A stretch of DNA of 64,000 nucleotides from Arthrobacter sp. cf158 (GTDB lineage Bacteria > Actinomycetota > Actinomycetes > Actinomycetales > Micrococcaceae): contig NZ_FNNR01000001.1 in assembly GCF_900106835.1 (NCBI RefSeq), positions 223,182 to 287,181 on the forward strand. The letters run 5' to 3'. Each line of letters begins with the position of its first letter. Position 1 is the first letter of the stretch. Under the pieces are notes generated by a model, which was given only the letters and a program-made list of their open reading frames with translations, was not told where the DNA came from and ran no database searches. The translations under genes were made by a program, and so were the position numbers. This document shows positions 40,078-48,515 of this stretch, one piece after another.

Positions 40078-41430
40078 CTACTCGAGGACGCGCTGCTTCG
40101 TTTCCGGGGCGAAGAACGCCATCCACAGCACGGAGAGCAGCACCAGGCCACCTGCCATCGCGAACGACTGCGCCAGCCCGAACTCCGGCCAGAAGAACGA
40201 GGCAAACACCAACGGCCCGAAGCCTGCGCCGATGCGGGAGAACGTCGACGCCCAGCCGAAGCCTGAGCCACGAAGTTCCGTGGGGTACAGCTCGGAGACG
40301 TAGGCGTACAAGACGGGGATGGCCACCTGGACCACGAACCCGAACACCAGCAACCAAAATACGGCAGCCGAGGGCACATCCACCACGAATGCCACGATCA
40401 CCAGCGTCAGTGCGGACAGCGGGCCGGTGATGGCCAGGATCCACTTGCGGCCAACCCGTTCCACCAGGAGCGCTGCAACCACCACACCCAAAAGTCCGAC
40501 GGCGGCCATGCTCGCCGTCGTCACGAACGCCTTGTACTCCTCGAAACCGGCACCGATGAGAATGCGGGGCATCCACGTGAGCGACAAGTAATAGACCAAG
40601 AGGATGCTGAAGAACAGGGCCCAAGCCGCGGTGGTGATCTTCCAGTTGAACTGCCAAATCCGCTGCAGCTGCGTCCATGCACTGCCGGCGGAGAGACGGG
40701 GAGCAGCCTGCGGTTCGGGCAAGCTATAGGCCCGCGGTTCAGCTCCGGTTGCTTCCACCAGACGGTCAATCACCGCCGCTGCTTCAGCTCGGCGGCCCTT
40801 GCGGATCAGGAACAGAGGGGACTCAGGAACCGAACGGCGCACCCAAAACACGAGCAGCGCGGGCAGCACCATGATCAGCATGGTGAGTCGCCAGTCACCG
40901 AAGGCAGCCACCAGCCCGGCGGAGATGAAACCACAGAGAGCGGCCCCGATCGGCCACCACCCGTCCATGGCCGTGAGCACCTTGCCCCGTTGCTTGCGGG
41001 GCGTGAACTCTCCCACCAGTGCGTAGTCCACAGGGATGCAGCCGCCCAGACCGAAACCGGCCATGAATCGGAAGATGCAGAACCACACGATGTCCGGGGC
41101 AAACGCGCCGAAGACGGTGAAGATGCTGAAGATCAGGAGGGTGGCGGTGAAGGCTTTCTTTCGCCCGATGGTGTCGGCGATGGTGCCCCATGCGAACGCA
41201 CCCACAGCCATGCCGATCAGGTTGGCCGTCCCGATCCACGCAGCGTCAGCGGGCTGGAGGGACCAGTGCTTGGACAGCAACGGAATCAGGATGCCGTTGA
41301 GCGTCACATCCCAGGCGTCGAACATGAACCCGAGCCCACCGATCAGGAAAATCCTGCCTTGGACCTTCCACCGCCATGGCAGTTCCTGCACAACTTGTTC
41401 GCCGCTGGGCACGGCTGTGTATGTATTCAT
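40078..41430 (-). CDS. MFS transporter linked to MurNAc recycling genes
   Basis: 450 residues, 12 helices in two halves with a central loop near residue 215-260. Motif A is GTIADTIGRKKAF and the PESP-type motif RRSVPESPLFL follows helix 6, as in sugar porters and aromatic acid symporters. GGAGGG precedes ATG 41430. It is the last gene of the kinase-murQ-MFS operon (51 bp after murQ), so it may import an amino sugar or muropeptide in place of a phosphotransferase permease. It ends 4 bp after convergent purN. Confidence 0.85.
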   Translation of the reverse strand: MNTYTAVPSGEQVVQELPWRWKVQGRIFLIGGLGFMFDAWDVTLNGILIPLLSKHWSLQPADAAWIGTANLIGMAVGAFAWGTIADTIGRKKAFTATLLIFSIFTVFGAFAPDIVWFCIFRFMAGFGLGGCIPVDYALVGEFTPRKQRGKVLTAMDGWWPIGAALCGFISAGLVAAFGDWRLTMLIMVLPALLVFWVRRSVPESPLFLIRKGRRAEAAAVIDRLVEATGAEPRAYSLPEPQAAPRLSAGSAWTQLQRIWQFNWKITTAAWALFFSILLVYYLSLTWMPRILIGAGFEEYKAFVTTASMAAVGLLGVVVAALLVERVGRKWILAITGPLSALTLVIVAFVVDVPSAAVFWLLVFGFVVQVAIPVLYAYVSELYPTELRGSGFGWASTFSRIGAGFGPLVFASFFWPEFGLAQSFAMAGGLVLLSVLWMAFFAPETKQRVLE

Positions 41431-41481
41431 TTGCCCTCCTGCATGCAACTTTATGCGCTGGGGCTCAGGCTTCCGGACGCG

Positions 41482-42432
41482 TTACTTCTGGTTCTCGATG
41501 GCCCTGCGCAGGAATCCGCCGGCTTCTTCCAGGGCACCCTTGGCCTGACCAGCGTCGATGCCCGTCAGGAGCACCAGAATGGCAGCCTTGACGGACCCAC
41601 CCACTGAGTCCAGGGCAGTCGCGGCTTCCTGGGCCGACACACCGGTTGCGTGCTGAACCGTCCGCTGCGAGCGGGCCAGCAGCTTCTCATTCGTGGCCCG
41701 TAGATCCACCATGAGGTTCCCGTAGGTCTTGCCGAGCTTCACCATCACCAAGGTGCTGATCATGTTGAGGACAAGTTTCTGTGCCGTGCCCGAGTTCAGC
41801 CTGGTTGAACCCGCGATGAACTCCGGACCCACCACAACCTCGATCGCGGCATCAGCCACGTGACTCACGGCCGAGCCCTCGTTGCACGCCAGCGACGCCG
41901 TGAACGCACCACGTTTCCGGGCCTCTTCCAGGGCGCCGATCACGTATGGTGTCCGGCCAGAGGCAGTAATACCAACGACGGCGTCCGCTTCCGACACGTT
42001 GATATCGTGCAGATCCCGCGCGCCGGCGGTTGCGTTGTCCTCGGCGTACTCCACAGGTTTCTGGATCGCCTGAACGCCGCCCGCGATAAGTCCGACGACG
42101 AGTCCCGGCGGGGTGCCAAACGTCGGCGGGCACTCGCTGGCGTCCAGCACTCCGAGTCGCCCGGCCGTTCCGGCTCCCACATACAGAAGGCGGCCACCGC
42201 GCTGGAGTCGCTCCGCAACGGCGTCGACCGTTTGGACAATCGCTGGACTCGCAGCCTCAACCGCAGCGTGCACTCCTGCACTGTGGTCGAGCATGGCTGC
42301 AACAAGTTCCTCAGTGCCAAGGATGTCCAGGTTTTCGAGGCCCTCGGCAGTGGCCTCGGTCTGCAACCCGGCGAGTTCCGTGCGGAGGCCAGCGAGTTTG
42401 TCAGCGTCAGTCGGGCCAGTTTGTGCCGTCAC
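41482..42432 (-). CDS. murQ: N-acetylmuramic acid 6-phosphate etherase
   Basis: 316-residue SIS-domain enzyme that cleaves the lactyl ether of MurNAc-6-phosphate to give GlcNAc-6-phosphate and lactate. The family signature GAGTAGRLGVLDASECPPTFG is intact, as is the later IAGSTRLNSGTAQKLVLNM segment. GTG 42432 was chosen from alignment; AGGAAAGG lies about 10 bases upstream. The start overlaps the end of the upstream kinase by 26 bp. Central step of murein amino sugar recycling. Confidence 0.95.
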   Translation of the reverse strand: MTAQTGPTDADKLAGLRTELAGLQTEATAEGLENLDILGTEELVAAMLDHSAGVHAAVEAASPAIVQTVDAVAERLQRGGRLLYVGAGTAGRLGVLDASECPPTFGTPPGLVVGLIAGGVQAIQKPVEYAEDNATAGARDLHDINVSEADAVVGITASGRTPYVIGALEEARKRGAFTASLACNEGSAVSHVADAAIEVVVGPEFIAGSTRLNSGTAQKLVLNMISTLVMVKLGKTYGNLMVDLRATNEKLLARSQRTVQHATGVSAQEAATALDSVGGSVKAAILVLLTGIDAGQAKGALEEAGGFLRRAIENQK

Positions 42433-43354
42433 GGTGGATGTACCTTTCCTGGATGAGCCCGCCGCGCGTCGCAGCGAGGGCAGCACCGTCCAAGCCATCG
42501 CCGAGCGGCGCCACCACCTCAATCCCAGCCGAAGCGAGGGACTTCCGCAAGAGCGCGGCGAAGAAGTCCGATCCCACCACTCCGCCCAGCATCGCCACGC
42601 GGGGCGTACCTGGTTCGGTGCCGCTCGCGCGCTTAACGGTATTGGTCAGGATGCGGCACGCCTCACCGATGATGTTGCGCGCGACGGCGTCACCCGCCTC
42701 AGCTGCGTGCAGAACCAACGGCGCGAAACGGGCCATCGCCCGGTAGGGGTTCTCCGACGCGGCGAGCCAGCCCGGCAGCATTTCGGGCGACTCGACCAGT
42801 GCGCCGGCCGCTGCAGACAACGAGGTGGAAGTGCCGCCGTCGTGCGCTTCAAGAACGGCCTGCAGACCTTGCTGGCCGATCCATCGGCCGCTGCCGCGAT
42901 CTCCAAGGTAGGGTCCCCAGCCGTCGGCGCGGTGGAGGACGCCGGCGTCATCGAAGCGGAAGGCCACCGCGCCGGTGCCCACAATCAGGGTGGTGCCGGG
43001 GGCGCCCTGGAGCGCGCCGAGTTGCGCGGCCGTGGCATCGGAGAGGACCGCTGCGGGGACGCTGAACCGTTGGGACAGCATAGTGGCGAGTTCCTGCGAC
43101 TTCTCGGCAGAGGCTTCAACGCCGGCCACTGCTGCGCCAATGCCGGTGATTCCGCTCAACGGGAGGCCGGGCGGCAGCAGGCTGACGGTCTCAAGCAGGA
43201 GGTCGAACGCGAGGGTGGGTCCGTTATCCACGTGCACGCCAGGGAAGCCGTGCTGGTCCGCGGCGCCCAGCAACTCATCACCTCTGCGCAACTCCACGCG
43301 GCAGCGGCTCTTTCCTACATCGGCAACAAGTACCACATCGTTGGAGGCTTCCAT
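42407..43354 (-). CDS. BadF/BadG-type amino sugar kinase (MurK/NagK-like)
   Basis: 315-residue ASKHA-fold ATPase of the BadF/BadG/BcrA family. The N-terminal phosphate-1 region is VADVGKSRCRVEL; later segments are VGTGAVAFRF, GPYLGDRGSGRWIGQQGL and AMLGGVVGSDFF. N-acetylglucosamine and MurNAc kinases (NagK, MurK) belong here. With murQ overlapping downstream, it most likely makes MurNAc-6-phosphate for MurQ. ATG 43354 begins the operon; the repeat array starts 17 bp upstream of it. Confidence 0.87.
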   Translation of the reverse strand: MEASNDVVLVADVGKSRCRVELRRGDELLGAADQHGFPGVHVDNGPTLAFDLLLETVSLLPPGLPLSGITGIGAAVAGVEASAEKSQELATMLSQRFSVPAAVLSDATAAQLGALQGAPGTTLIVGTGAVAFRFDDAGVLHRADGWGPYLGDRGSGRWIGQQGLQAVLEAHDGGTSTSLSAAAGALVESPEMLPGWLAASENPYRAMARFAPLVLHAAEAGDAVARNIIGEACRILTNTVKRASGTEPGTPRVAMLGGVVGSDFFAALLRKSLASAGIEVVAPLGDGLDGAALAATRGGLIQERYIHRDGTNWPD

Positions 43355-43370
43355 TGCTCAACCCTATGTT

Positions 43371-43580
43371 GTGGGGCCTGGTGTGCGTGCTTGATTGGTG
43401 GTGTGGGGCGCAGAGTGGGCCCCGCATGTTCTGGGTGCTGTGTTGTGGGGTCTGGTGTGCGTGTTTGGTTGGTGGTTTAGCGCGCAGAGCGGGCCCCGTA
43501 AGTTTTGGGTGCTGTGTTGTGGGGCCTGGTGTGGGTGTTTGGTTGGTGGTGTGGGGCGCAGAGTGGGCCCCGTAAGTCTG
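43371..43580 (+). repeat. Three 74-bp GC-rich tandem repeats (left array)
   Basis: Units begin GTGGGGCCTG at 43371, GTGGGGTCTG at 43445 and GTGGGGCCTG at 43519: exactly 74 bp apart. Each unit runs GTGGGG(C/T)CTGGTGTG, a T-rich TTGGTTGGTGGT middle, then GGCGCAGAG(T/C)GGGCCCCG. The same unit type forms the larger array at 44613-45332, but the middle differs. The array fills the region between the divergent kinase and DUF559-type genes. Confidence 0.9.
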
Positions 43581-43663
43581 TGGAGGAACAGTCAGGGGCG
43601 CCTCAGAAGGCGATTTCTGTGGATAACCGAATGTCGTTCTGCGTTTCGGGCAAGCATTGTCCA

Positions 43664-44593
43664 ATGCGGAAGATCACTCCTTTGCCAACTGACCTCGACC
43701 CCCAAGGCTTTCTCGTCGCCGACGCCTACTCTTCCGGGGTGCCACGGTGGCGACTCCAGACGAAAGACCTTGTGACGCCGAGTCGTGGCATCCGCATCGC
43801 CAGGTCAAACGAATGCGACCTCGAACTGCTCGGGCGGCTGCACACCGCTGTCACTCCACGCTGTGCAGTCAGCCACGTCACCGCAGCATTGTTGTGGTCC
43901 ATGCCCCTCCCCGTCTACCTCGCGGACGAGGGCAACGGCGGGGTAATCCATGTGACGCGTCGGCAAGAGATCGGGAGGGTCAAACGCCGTGGAGTGATAG
44001 GACATCGGGCTCCGCTGCTTGCTCGGGACGTTCGTGTCTTAAACGGAGTTCAACTGACATCGCCGGAATGGACGTGGGTGGATCTGGCCAGGCACATGGG
44101 GAGGTCGTCGCTCGTGGCAGCTGGCGATTCATTGCTCGCGAGGGATAGTCCGTTGTCCTCAATCGAAGCCATCCAGGAAGTTGTTGACCGGCGCCCGAAG
44201 GTCAAGGGAATCCGGATGGCCCGGGAAATTCTGCCCCTGTTGCGCTCAGGCGTAGATTCGCCGCAGGAGTCGAGGTTGCGTCTGAAAATAGTCGACGCCG
44301 GGCTGCCGGAGCCAGCTGTCACCCAGCCGATTCTCGACGATCATGGCCGTTACATCTCAACGCCTGACCTCCAGTACAAGGGGTACAAAATCGCCATGGA
44401 ATACGAGGGCGATCATCATCGCTCCGACCCCGTGCAATGGGGCAAGGACATCGAACGCGACGACCGACTACGCGCCCTGGGGTGGATCGTCCTGAGATTC
44501 ACCGATGTCCAGATGAAGGGTGGGTGGGCCAATGCCGAGCGGAAAGTGCGCGACGCTTTGACGTCGCGCGGGTGGCGAGGGCCGTCGTCGTAG
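43664..44593 (+). CDS. DUF559/Vsr-like endonuclease-domain protein between repeat arrays
   Basis: About 309 residues. The N-terminal half resembles AbiEi-type winged-helix regions of actinobacterial homologues. The C-terminal 110 residues are a PD-(D/E)xK-like fold of the DUF559/very-short-patch-repair type (LQYKGYKIAMEYEGDHHRS, then RDDRLRALGWIVLRFT), with Asp/Glu residues in the right order. Nuclease activity is plausible but untested for most of this family. The start is uncertain (ATG 43664 or 43631, no clear ribosome site). It is bracketed by the two tandem-repeat arrays. Confidence 0.75.
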   Translation: MRKITPLPTDLDPQGFLVADAYSSGVPRWRLQTKDLVTPSRGIRIARSNECDLELLGRLHTAVTPRCAVSHVTAALLWSMPLPVYLADEGNGGVIHVTRRQEIGRVKRRGVIGHRAPLLARDVRVLNGVQLTSPEWTWVDLARHMGRSSLVAAGDSLLARDSPLSSIEAIQEVVDRRPKVKGIRMAREILPLLRSGVDSPQESRLRLKIVDAGLPEPAVTQPILDDHGRYISTPDLQYKGYKIAMEYEGDHHRSDPVQWGKDIERDDRLRALGWIVLRFTDVQMKGGWANAERKVRDALTSRGWRGPSS

Positions 44594-44612
44594 TTTTGGT
44601 CTCGTGCTAGTT

Positions 44613-45332
44613 GTGGGGCCTGGTGTGCGCCCCTGGCGCACGGGGTGGGGCGCAGAGTGGGCCTCGCAGCGCAGGAGGGGGGCGGGTTGTGGGGCCTGGT
44701 GTGCGTTCCTCGGTCCGGGGTGGGGCGCTCAGTGGGCCTGGCAACGCAGGGGAGCGGGTTGTGGGGCCTGGTGTGCGTTCCTCGGGCCCCGGGTGGGGCG
44801 CAGAGTGGGCCTCGCAGCGCAGGGGGGGCGGGTTGTGGGGCCTGGTGTGCGTTCCTCGGTCCGGGGTGGGGCGCTCAGTGGGCCTGGCAACGCAGGGGAG
44901 CGGGTTGTGGGGCCTGGTGTGCGCTCCTGGCGCCCGGGGTGGGGCGCAGAGTGGGCCTCGCAGCGCAGGGGGGCTAGTTGTGGGGCCTGGTGTGCGTCCT
45001 TCGGGCCCGGGGTGCAGCGCAGGGGAGAGGGCGGGTTGTGGGGCCTGGTGTGCGTTCCTCGGGCCGCGGGTGGGGCGCAGAGTGGGCCCCGCAACGGAGG
45101 GGGGCGAGTTGTGGGGTCTGGTGTGCGCCCCCCCGCGACCGAAAAGGCGCGCAGAGTGGGCCTCGCAGCGCAGCGCAGGGGGGCGAGTTGTGGGGCCTGG
45201 TGTGCGCCCCCCGCGCCCGAACAGGCACGCAGAATGGGCCTGGCAATGGAGGGAGGCGAGTTGTGGGGCCTGGTGTGCGCCCCCCGCGACCGAAAAGGCA
45301 CGCAGAGTGGGCCCCGCAACGCAGGGGGGCCA
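44613..45332 (+). repeat. Ten GC-rich tandem repeats of 58-79 bp (right array)
   Basis: Units begin GTGGGGCCTGGTGTGCG (or TCTG) at 44613, 44689, 44761, 44835, 44907, 44980, 45038, 45111, 45190 and 45263; steps are 76, 72, 74, 72, 73, 58, 73, 79 and 73 bp. Each unit ends with GGCGC(A/T)(G/C)AGTGGGCC and an (A)CGCAGGGG-type run. The 58-bp unit has lost its GGGGCGCAGAG part. The middle differs between units (CTCGGTCCGGGG, CTCGGGCCCCGGG, CCCGCGACCGAAAAGG). Open frames crossing it are by-products. The array ends about 105 bp before purH. Confidence 0.92.
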
Positions 45333-45436
45333 AAAGACGCAAAACCGGGCCAACCTCGAAACGCGATAAACTCTCCGTATCCCCACCACCCGCGAAACCA
45401 CCCGCGATATCTACGCGAACTAAGACGGAGACTTTT

Positions 45437-47107
45437 GTGAGCTTGACGCAGCTTGACCGTGTTCCCATCCGCCGTGCACTGATCTCGGTTTACGACAAGA
45501 CGGGACTGGAGGAGCTCGCGAAGGGCCTGCACGCAGCAGGCGTCGCCATTGTTTCCACCGGCTCCACCGCCAAGAAGATCGCCGCCGCAGGCATCCCGGT
45601 CAAGGAAGTCGAAGAAGTCACCGGCTCCCCGGAAATGCTGGACGGCCGCGTCAAGACCCTGCACCCGCGCGTGCACGGCGGCATCCTGGCAGACCGTCGC
45701 GTCCCGGCGCACATGGAAACCCTTGCCGGCATGGAGATTGAAACCTTCGACCTCGTGGTGGTGAACCTCTACCCGTTCGTGGAGACTGTGAAGTCCGGCG
45801 CAGCGCAGGATGACGTGGTGGAGCAGATCGACATCGGAGGCCCAGCCATGGTGCGTTCGGCCGCGAAGAACCACGCCGCCGTCGCCATTGTTACGGACCC
45901 GCACTTCTACGGCGCAGTTGTGGACGCCGCTGCTCACGGCGGTTTTGACCTGAACACCCGCCGCCGCCTGGCCGCCAAGGCTTTCGCGCACACGGCCAGC
46001 TACGACAATGCTGTTGCTTCCTGGACTGCCAGCCAGTTCCTGGACGAAGACGGCGACGGCATCATTGACTGGCCCGCCTACGCAGGTCTTGCACTGGAGC
46101 GCTCCGAGGTTCTCCGCTACGGCGAAAACCCGCACCAGCAGGCCGCGCTCTACGTGGACAAGGCTGCCCCGGCCGGCATCGCCCAGGCGGACCAGCTGCA
46201 CGGCAAGGCCATGAGCTACAACAACTTCGTCGACGCCGATGCCGCCCTCCGCGCTGCTTTCGACTTCGCCGATCCCGCTGTCGCGATCATCAAGCACGCC
46301 AACCCGTGCGGTGTGGCTGTGGGTTCCGCCGACGCTGCCGACCCGATCGCTGACGCCCACGCCAAGGCCCACGCCTGCGATCCTGTCTCCGCGTTCGGCG
46401 GCGTGATTGCTGCCAACCGCACCGTCACCGCCGGCATGGCCCGCACGGTTGCCGACATCTTCACTGAGGTTGTCATCGCCCCGGACTTCGAGCCTGAAGC
46501 CGTGGAGATCCTTTCCAAGAAGAAGAACATCCGCCTCCTTGCCCTGCCCGAGGGCTACGGCCGCTACCCCTCCGAGATGCGCCAGGTTTCCGGTGGCGTC
46601 CTGGTCCAGATGAGCGACAAGGTGGACGCCGACGGCGACAACCCCGCCAACTGGACCCTCGCAGCCGGTGAAGCCGCTGACGAAGCAACCCTCGCTGATC
46701 TCGCTTTCGCCTGGACCGCTTGCCGCGCGGCAAAGTCCAACGCCATCCTGATCGCCAACCACGGTGCAGCCGTGGGCATCGGCATGGGCCAGGTCAACCG
46801 CCTGGACTCCTGCCGCCTGGCCGTGGAGCGCGCCAACACGCTGGGCGTGACGGTGGAGTCCGACGTCGAAGGTGCTGGCGGCGCGTCCAACACCAGCGGT
46901 GGGGACGCACCTGAGCGCGCACGTGGCGCCGTTGCATCCTCGGACGCGTTCTTCCCGTTCGCTGACGGCCTGGAGATCCTGATCAATGCCGGTGTCCGCG
47001 CCGTGGTCCAGCCTGGTGGTTCGGTCCGAGACGAGGAAGTCATCGCCGCAGCCAACGCTGCCGGCATCACGATGTACTTCACCGGCGCACGCCACTTCTT
47101 CCACTAA
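45437..47107 (+). CDS. purH: Bifunctional AICAR formyltransferase / IMP cyclohydrolase
   Basis: 556 residues, normal for PurH. The N-terminal IMP cyclohydrolase (MGS-like) domain spans about 1-150 ([43 protein letters not shown]). The formyltransferase domain follows with the catalytic KHANPCG motif and ends in RHFFH. It makes the last two steps of IMP synthesis. GTG 45437 is preceded by GGAG at 7 bases. A repeat array lies right upstream, so its promoter must lie in the repeats or in the last about 100 bp. Confidence 0.97.
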   Translation: MSLTQLDRVPIRRALISVYDKTGLEELAKGLHAAGVAIVSTGSTAKKIAAAGIPVKEVEEVTGSPEMLDGRVKTLHPRVHGGILADRRVPAHMETLAGMEIETFDLVVVNLYPFVETVKSGAAQDDVVEQIDIGGPAMVRSAAKNHAAVAIVTDPHFYGAVVDAAAHGGFDLNTRRRLAAKAFAHTASYDNAVASWTASQFLDEDGDGIIDWPAYAGLALERSEVLRYGENPHQQAALYVDKAAPAGIAQADQLHGKAMSYNNFVDADAALRAAFDFADPAVAIIKHANPCGVAVGSADAADPIADAHAKAHACDPVSAFGGVIAANRTVTAGMARTVADIFTEVVIAPDFEPEAVEILSKKKNIRLLALPEGYGRYPSEMRQVSGGVLVQMSDKVDADGDNPANWTLAAGEAADEATLADLAFAWTACRAAKSNAILIANHGAAVGIGMGQVNRLDSCRLAVERANTLGVTVESDVEGAGGASNTSGGDAPERARGAVASSDAFFPFADGLEILINAGVRAVVQPGGSVRDEEVIAAANAAGITMYFTGARHFFH

Positions 47108-47131
47108 AGACAAGAACTAAAGCACAACGAA

Positions 47132-47165
47132 ACGGCGGCCGCCCCCGGGAGGGGACGGCCGCCGT
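47132..47165. terminator. Bidirectional terminator-like hairpin purH / protease
   Basis: ACGGCGGCCG (47132-47141) pairs with CGGCCGCCGT (47156-47165); CCCC and GGGG extend the stem inside. It lies in the 86-bp gap between convergent genes. Flanking AAC/GTAGTT gives only short T and A stretches. Confidence 0.75.
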
Positions 47166-47193
47166 CGTAGTTAACAGGGACGTGCTAAATCGG

Positions 47194-48195
47194 TTACGAA
47201 GCCGATGCGGTGTTGTAGGTGGACTGGATCACGGTGCCCCAGTACGGGCCGTACATGGTGGTGGAGTTGCTGCCGTAGCCGTAGCTGTTCACGGAGTTCT
47301 GGTAGCCGGAGGAGCTGTTGCCGATGAACCACGGACCGCCTGAGGAACCACCGGTCATGTTGCAGGGGATTCCCTGGGTGGCGAACTGCGGGTTGTAGGG
47401 ATCGTTGGTGGCGGTGCCGGAGCAGCTCTTGAGCGATTCACCGTTGAAGGGCGAGCCTGCCGGGTAGCCGAACGACTTGTAGCTCAGGCCGCGGGCAGCG
47501 TTGAACTGGACGCCGGAGGAACCAACAACGTCTGCGAGCTTCTGGCCGTTGAGGGTGTTCATGACAGCGAAGGCGGTGTCGTATTGCATGTTGCCGTTGG
47601 AGGCCCACTGGGTGGGGGCGTACAGCGCCTTTGCCGTCCACTTCCCGTAGGGTGCTGCGCCGTTGAGGTACGCGGGGACAAAGACGAAGTTGGTGGCGTA
47701 CGCGCCTGGACCTTCATTGAGGCAGTGGCCAGCGGTGGAGACGGTGCTCTTGTTGGCCGAGGTCACGGAGTTGCCGGAGCAAACGTAGTTGGCGCCGCCC
47801 AGGGTGAAGAAGATTTTGCCGATGTGCTTGACGGGCGTTTCGCTCTGGTTGACCTTCAGGTTGATGGCCTTGGAATCGGGGGCTGCCTGCTGGCCGGCGA
47901 TGCTGCTGACGGCGCCCGGGGCTTCGGTGACCGGGGCTTTGCCGAGGTTGAGGAGCTTGCCGCGTTCCAGTGCCTTGGCGGCGAGGATTTCGCCGGACTT
48001 GGCTTCCTTCATGCGGTCCGGCGTCCAGTAGTCTGCAGCGCCGGCGTCCGACACTACATGGCTGCTGACCGCAGCGCCGCTGGAGTCTGCGTTGTTTGCC
48101 GGTGCAGCGTTGGCGCTGGTGGTTCCAACCAGCGCCAGGATTGCGGCAGCGGACAGACTCAGCAGGCTTGTGGCCAGGGTCTTGGTTTTTGTCAC
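47194..48195 (-). CDS. Secreted trypsin-like serine protease
   Basis: 333-residue exported protease. Signal peptide 1-30 (ending TTSANA before Ala-Pro-Ala), a propeptide of about 90 residues, then a chymotrypsin-fold domain. Catalytic residues: His157 (STAGHC), Asp206 (QYDTAF) and Ser285 (GGSSGGP). Two Cys pairs (138/158, 258/278) can form disulfides. It resembles Streptomyces/V8-type glutamyl or trypsin-like endopeptidases. GTG 48195 was chosen because it starts at the signal peptide with GGAAC upstream. Confidence 0.88.
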   Translation of the reverse strand: MTKTKTLATSLLSLSAAAILALVGTTSANAAPANNADSSGAAVSSHVVSDAGAADYWTPDRMKEAKSGEILAAKALERGKLLNLGKAPVTEAPGAVSSIAGQQAAPDSKAINLKVNQSETPVKHIGKIFFTLGGANYVCSGNSVTSANKSTVSTAGHCLNEGPGAYATNFVFVPAYLNGAAPYGKWTAKALYAPTQWASNGNMQYDTAFAVMNTLNGQKLADVVGSSGVQFNAARGLSYKSFGYPAGSPFNGESLKSCSGTATNDPYNPQFATQGIPCNMTGGSSGGPWFIGNSSSGYQNSVNSYGYGSNSTTMYGPYWGTVIQSTYNTASAS

Positions 48196-48515
48196 GTTGT
48201 TCCTACCTATCGAGGGAGTGAGGCGGCCAGTGATGGCGACCGCCGACTGACGAGATTGAAGGTACCCAACGTATGACAACTTTGTAAAGAGATGTTTCAT
48301 AGTTTGTGATATTTTGCTGTCACTTCTTGTTGAGCTACTGGAGGGGGCGTACGACGGCGGTCGGCAGCGGCGGCGGACAGGCCGCCGTCGGGCGTAAATC
48401 GCTTTCCCGGACGGTAACGCTGGGAGTGATCCCGGACACGAAGAGACGTCAAAACGGCCTGCTCGGGTAAGTTAGAGATGTTGAAATCTGCAGACTTTCA
48501 GGGAGAACCCCGCCA
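48196..48515. other. Divergent promoter region of protease and icd
   Basis: About 320 bp. On the minus strand TTTACA (near 48279) and TACCTT 18 bp further could be a promoter for the protease gene. AGGGAG stands before icd. A CG-rich stretch CGACGGCGGTCGG recurs at 48351. No gene seen. Confidence 0.4.

Noticed and set aside
44604-45440. Long open frames in several phases through the repeat array
   Set aside because: They exist because the repeat units contain few stop codons. Translations are repetitive in every frame and on both strands, and no ribosome site or family is present.
44729-47113. 794-codon open frame antisense to purH
   Set aside because: Shadow of purH and the repeats; high GC removes stops on the complementary strand. 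purH is certain.
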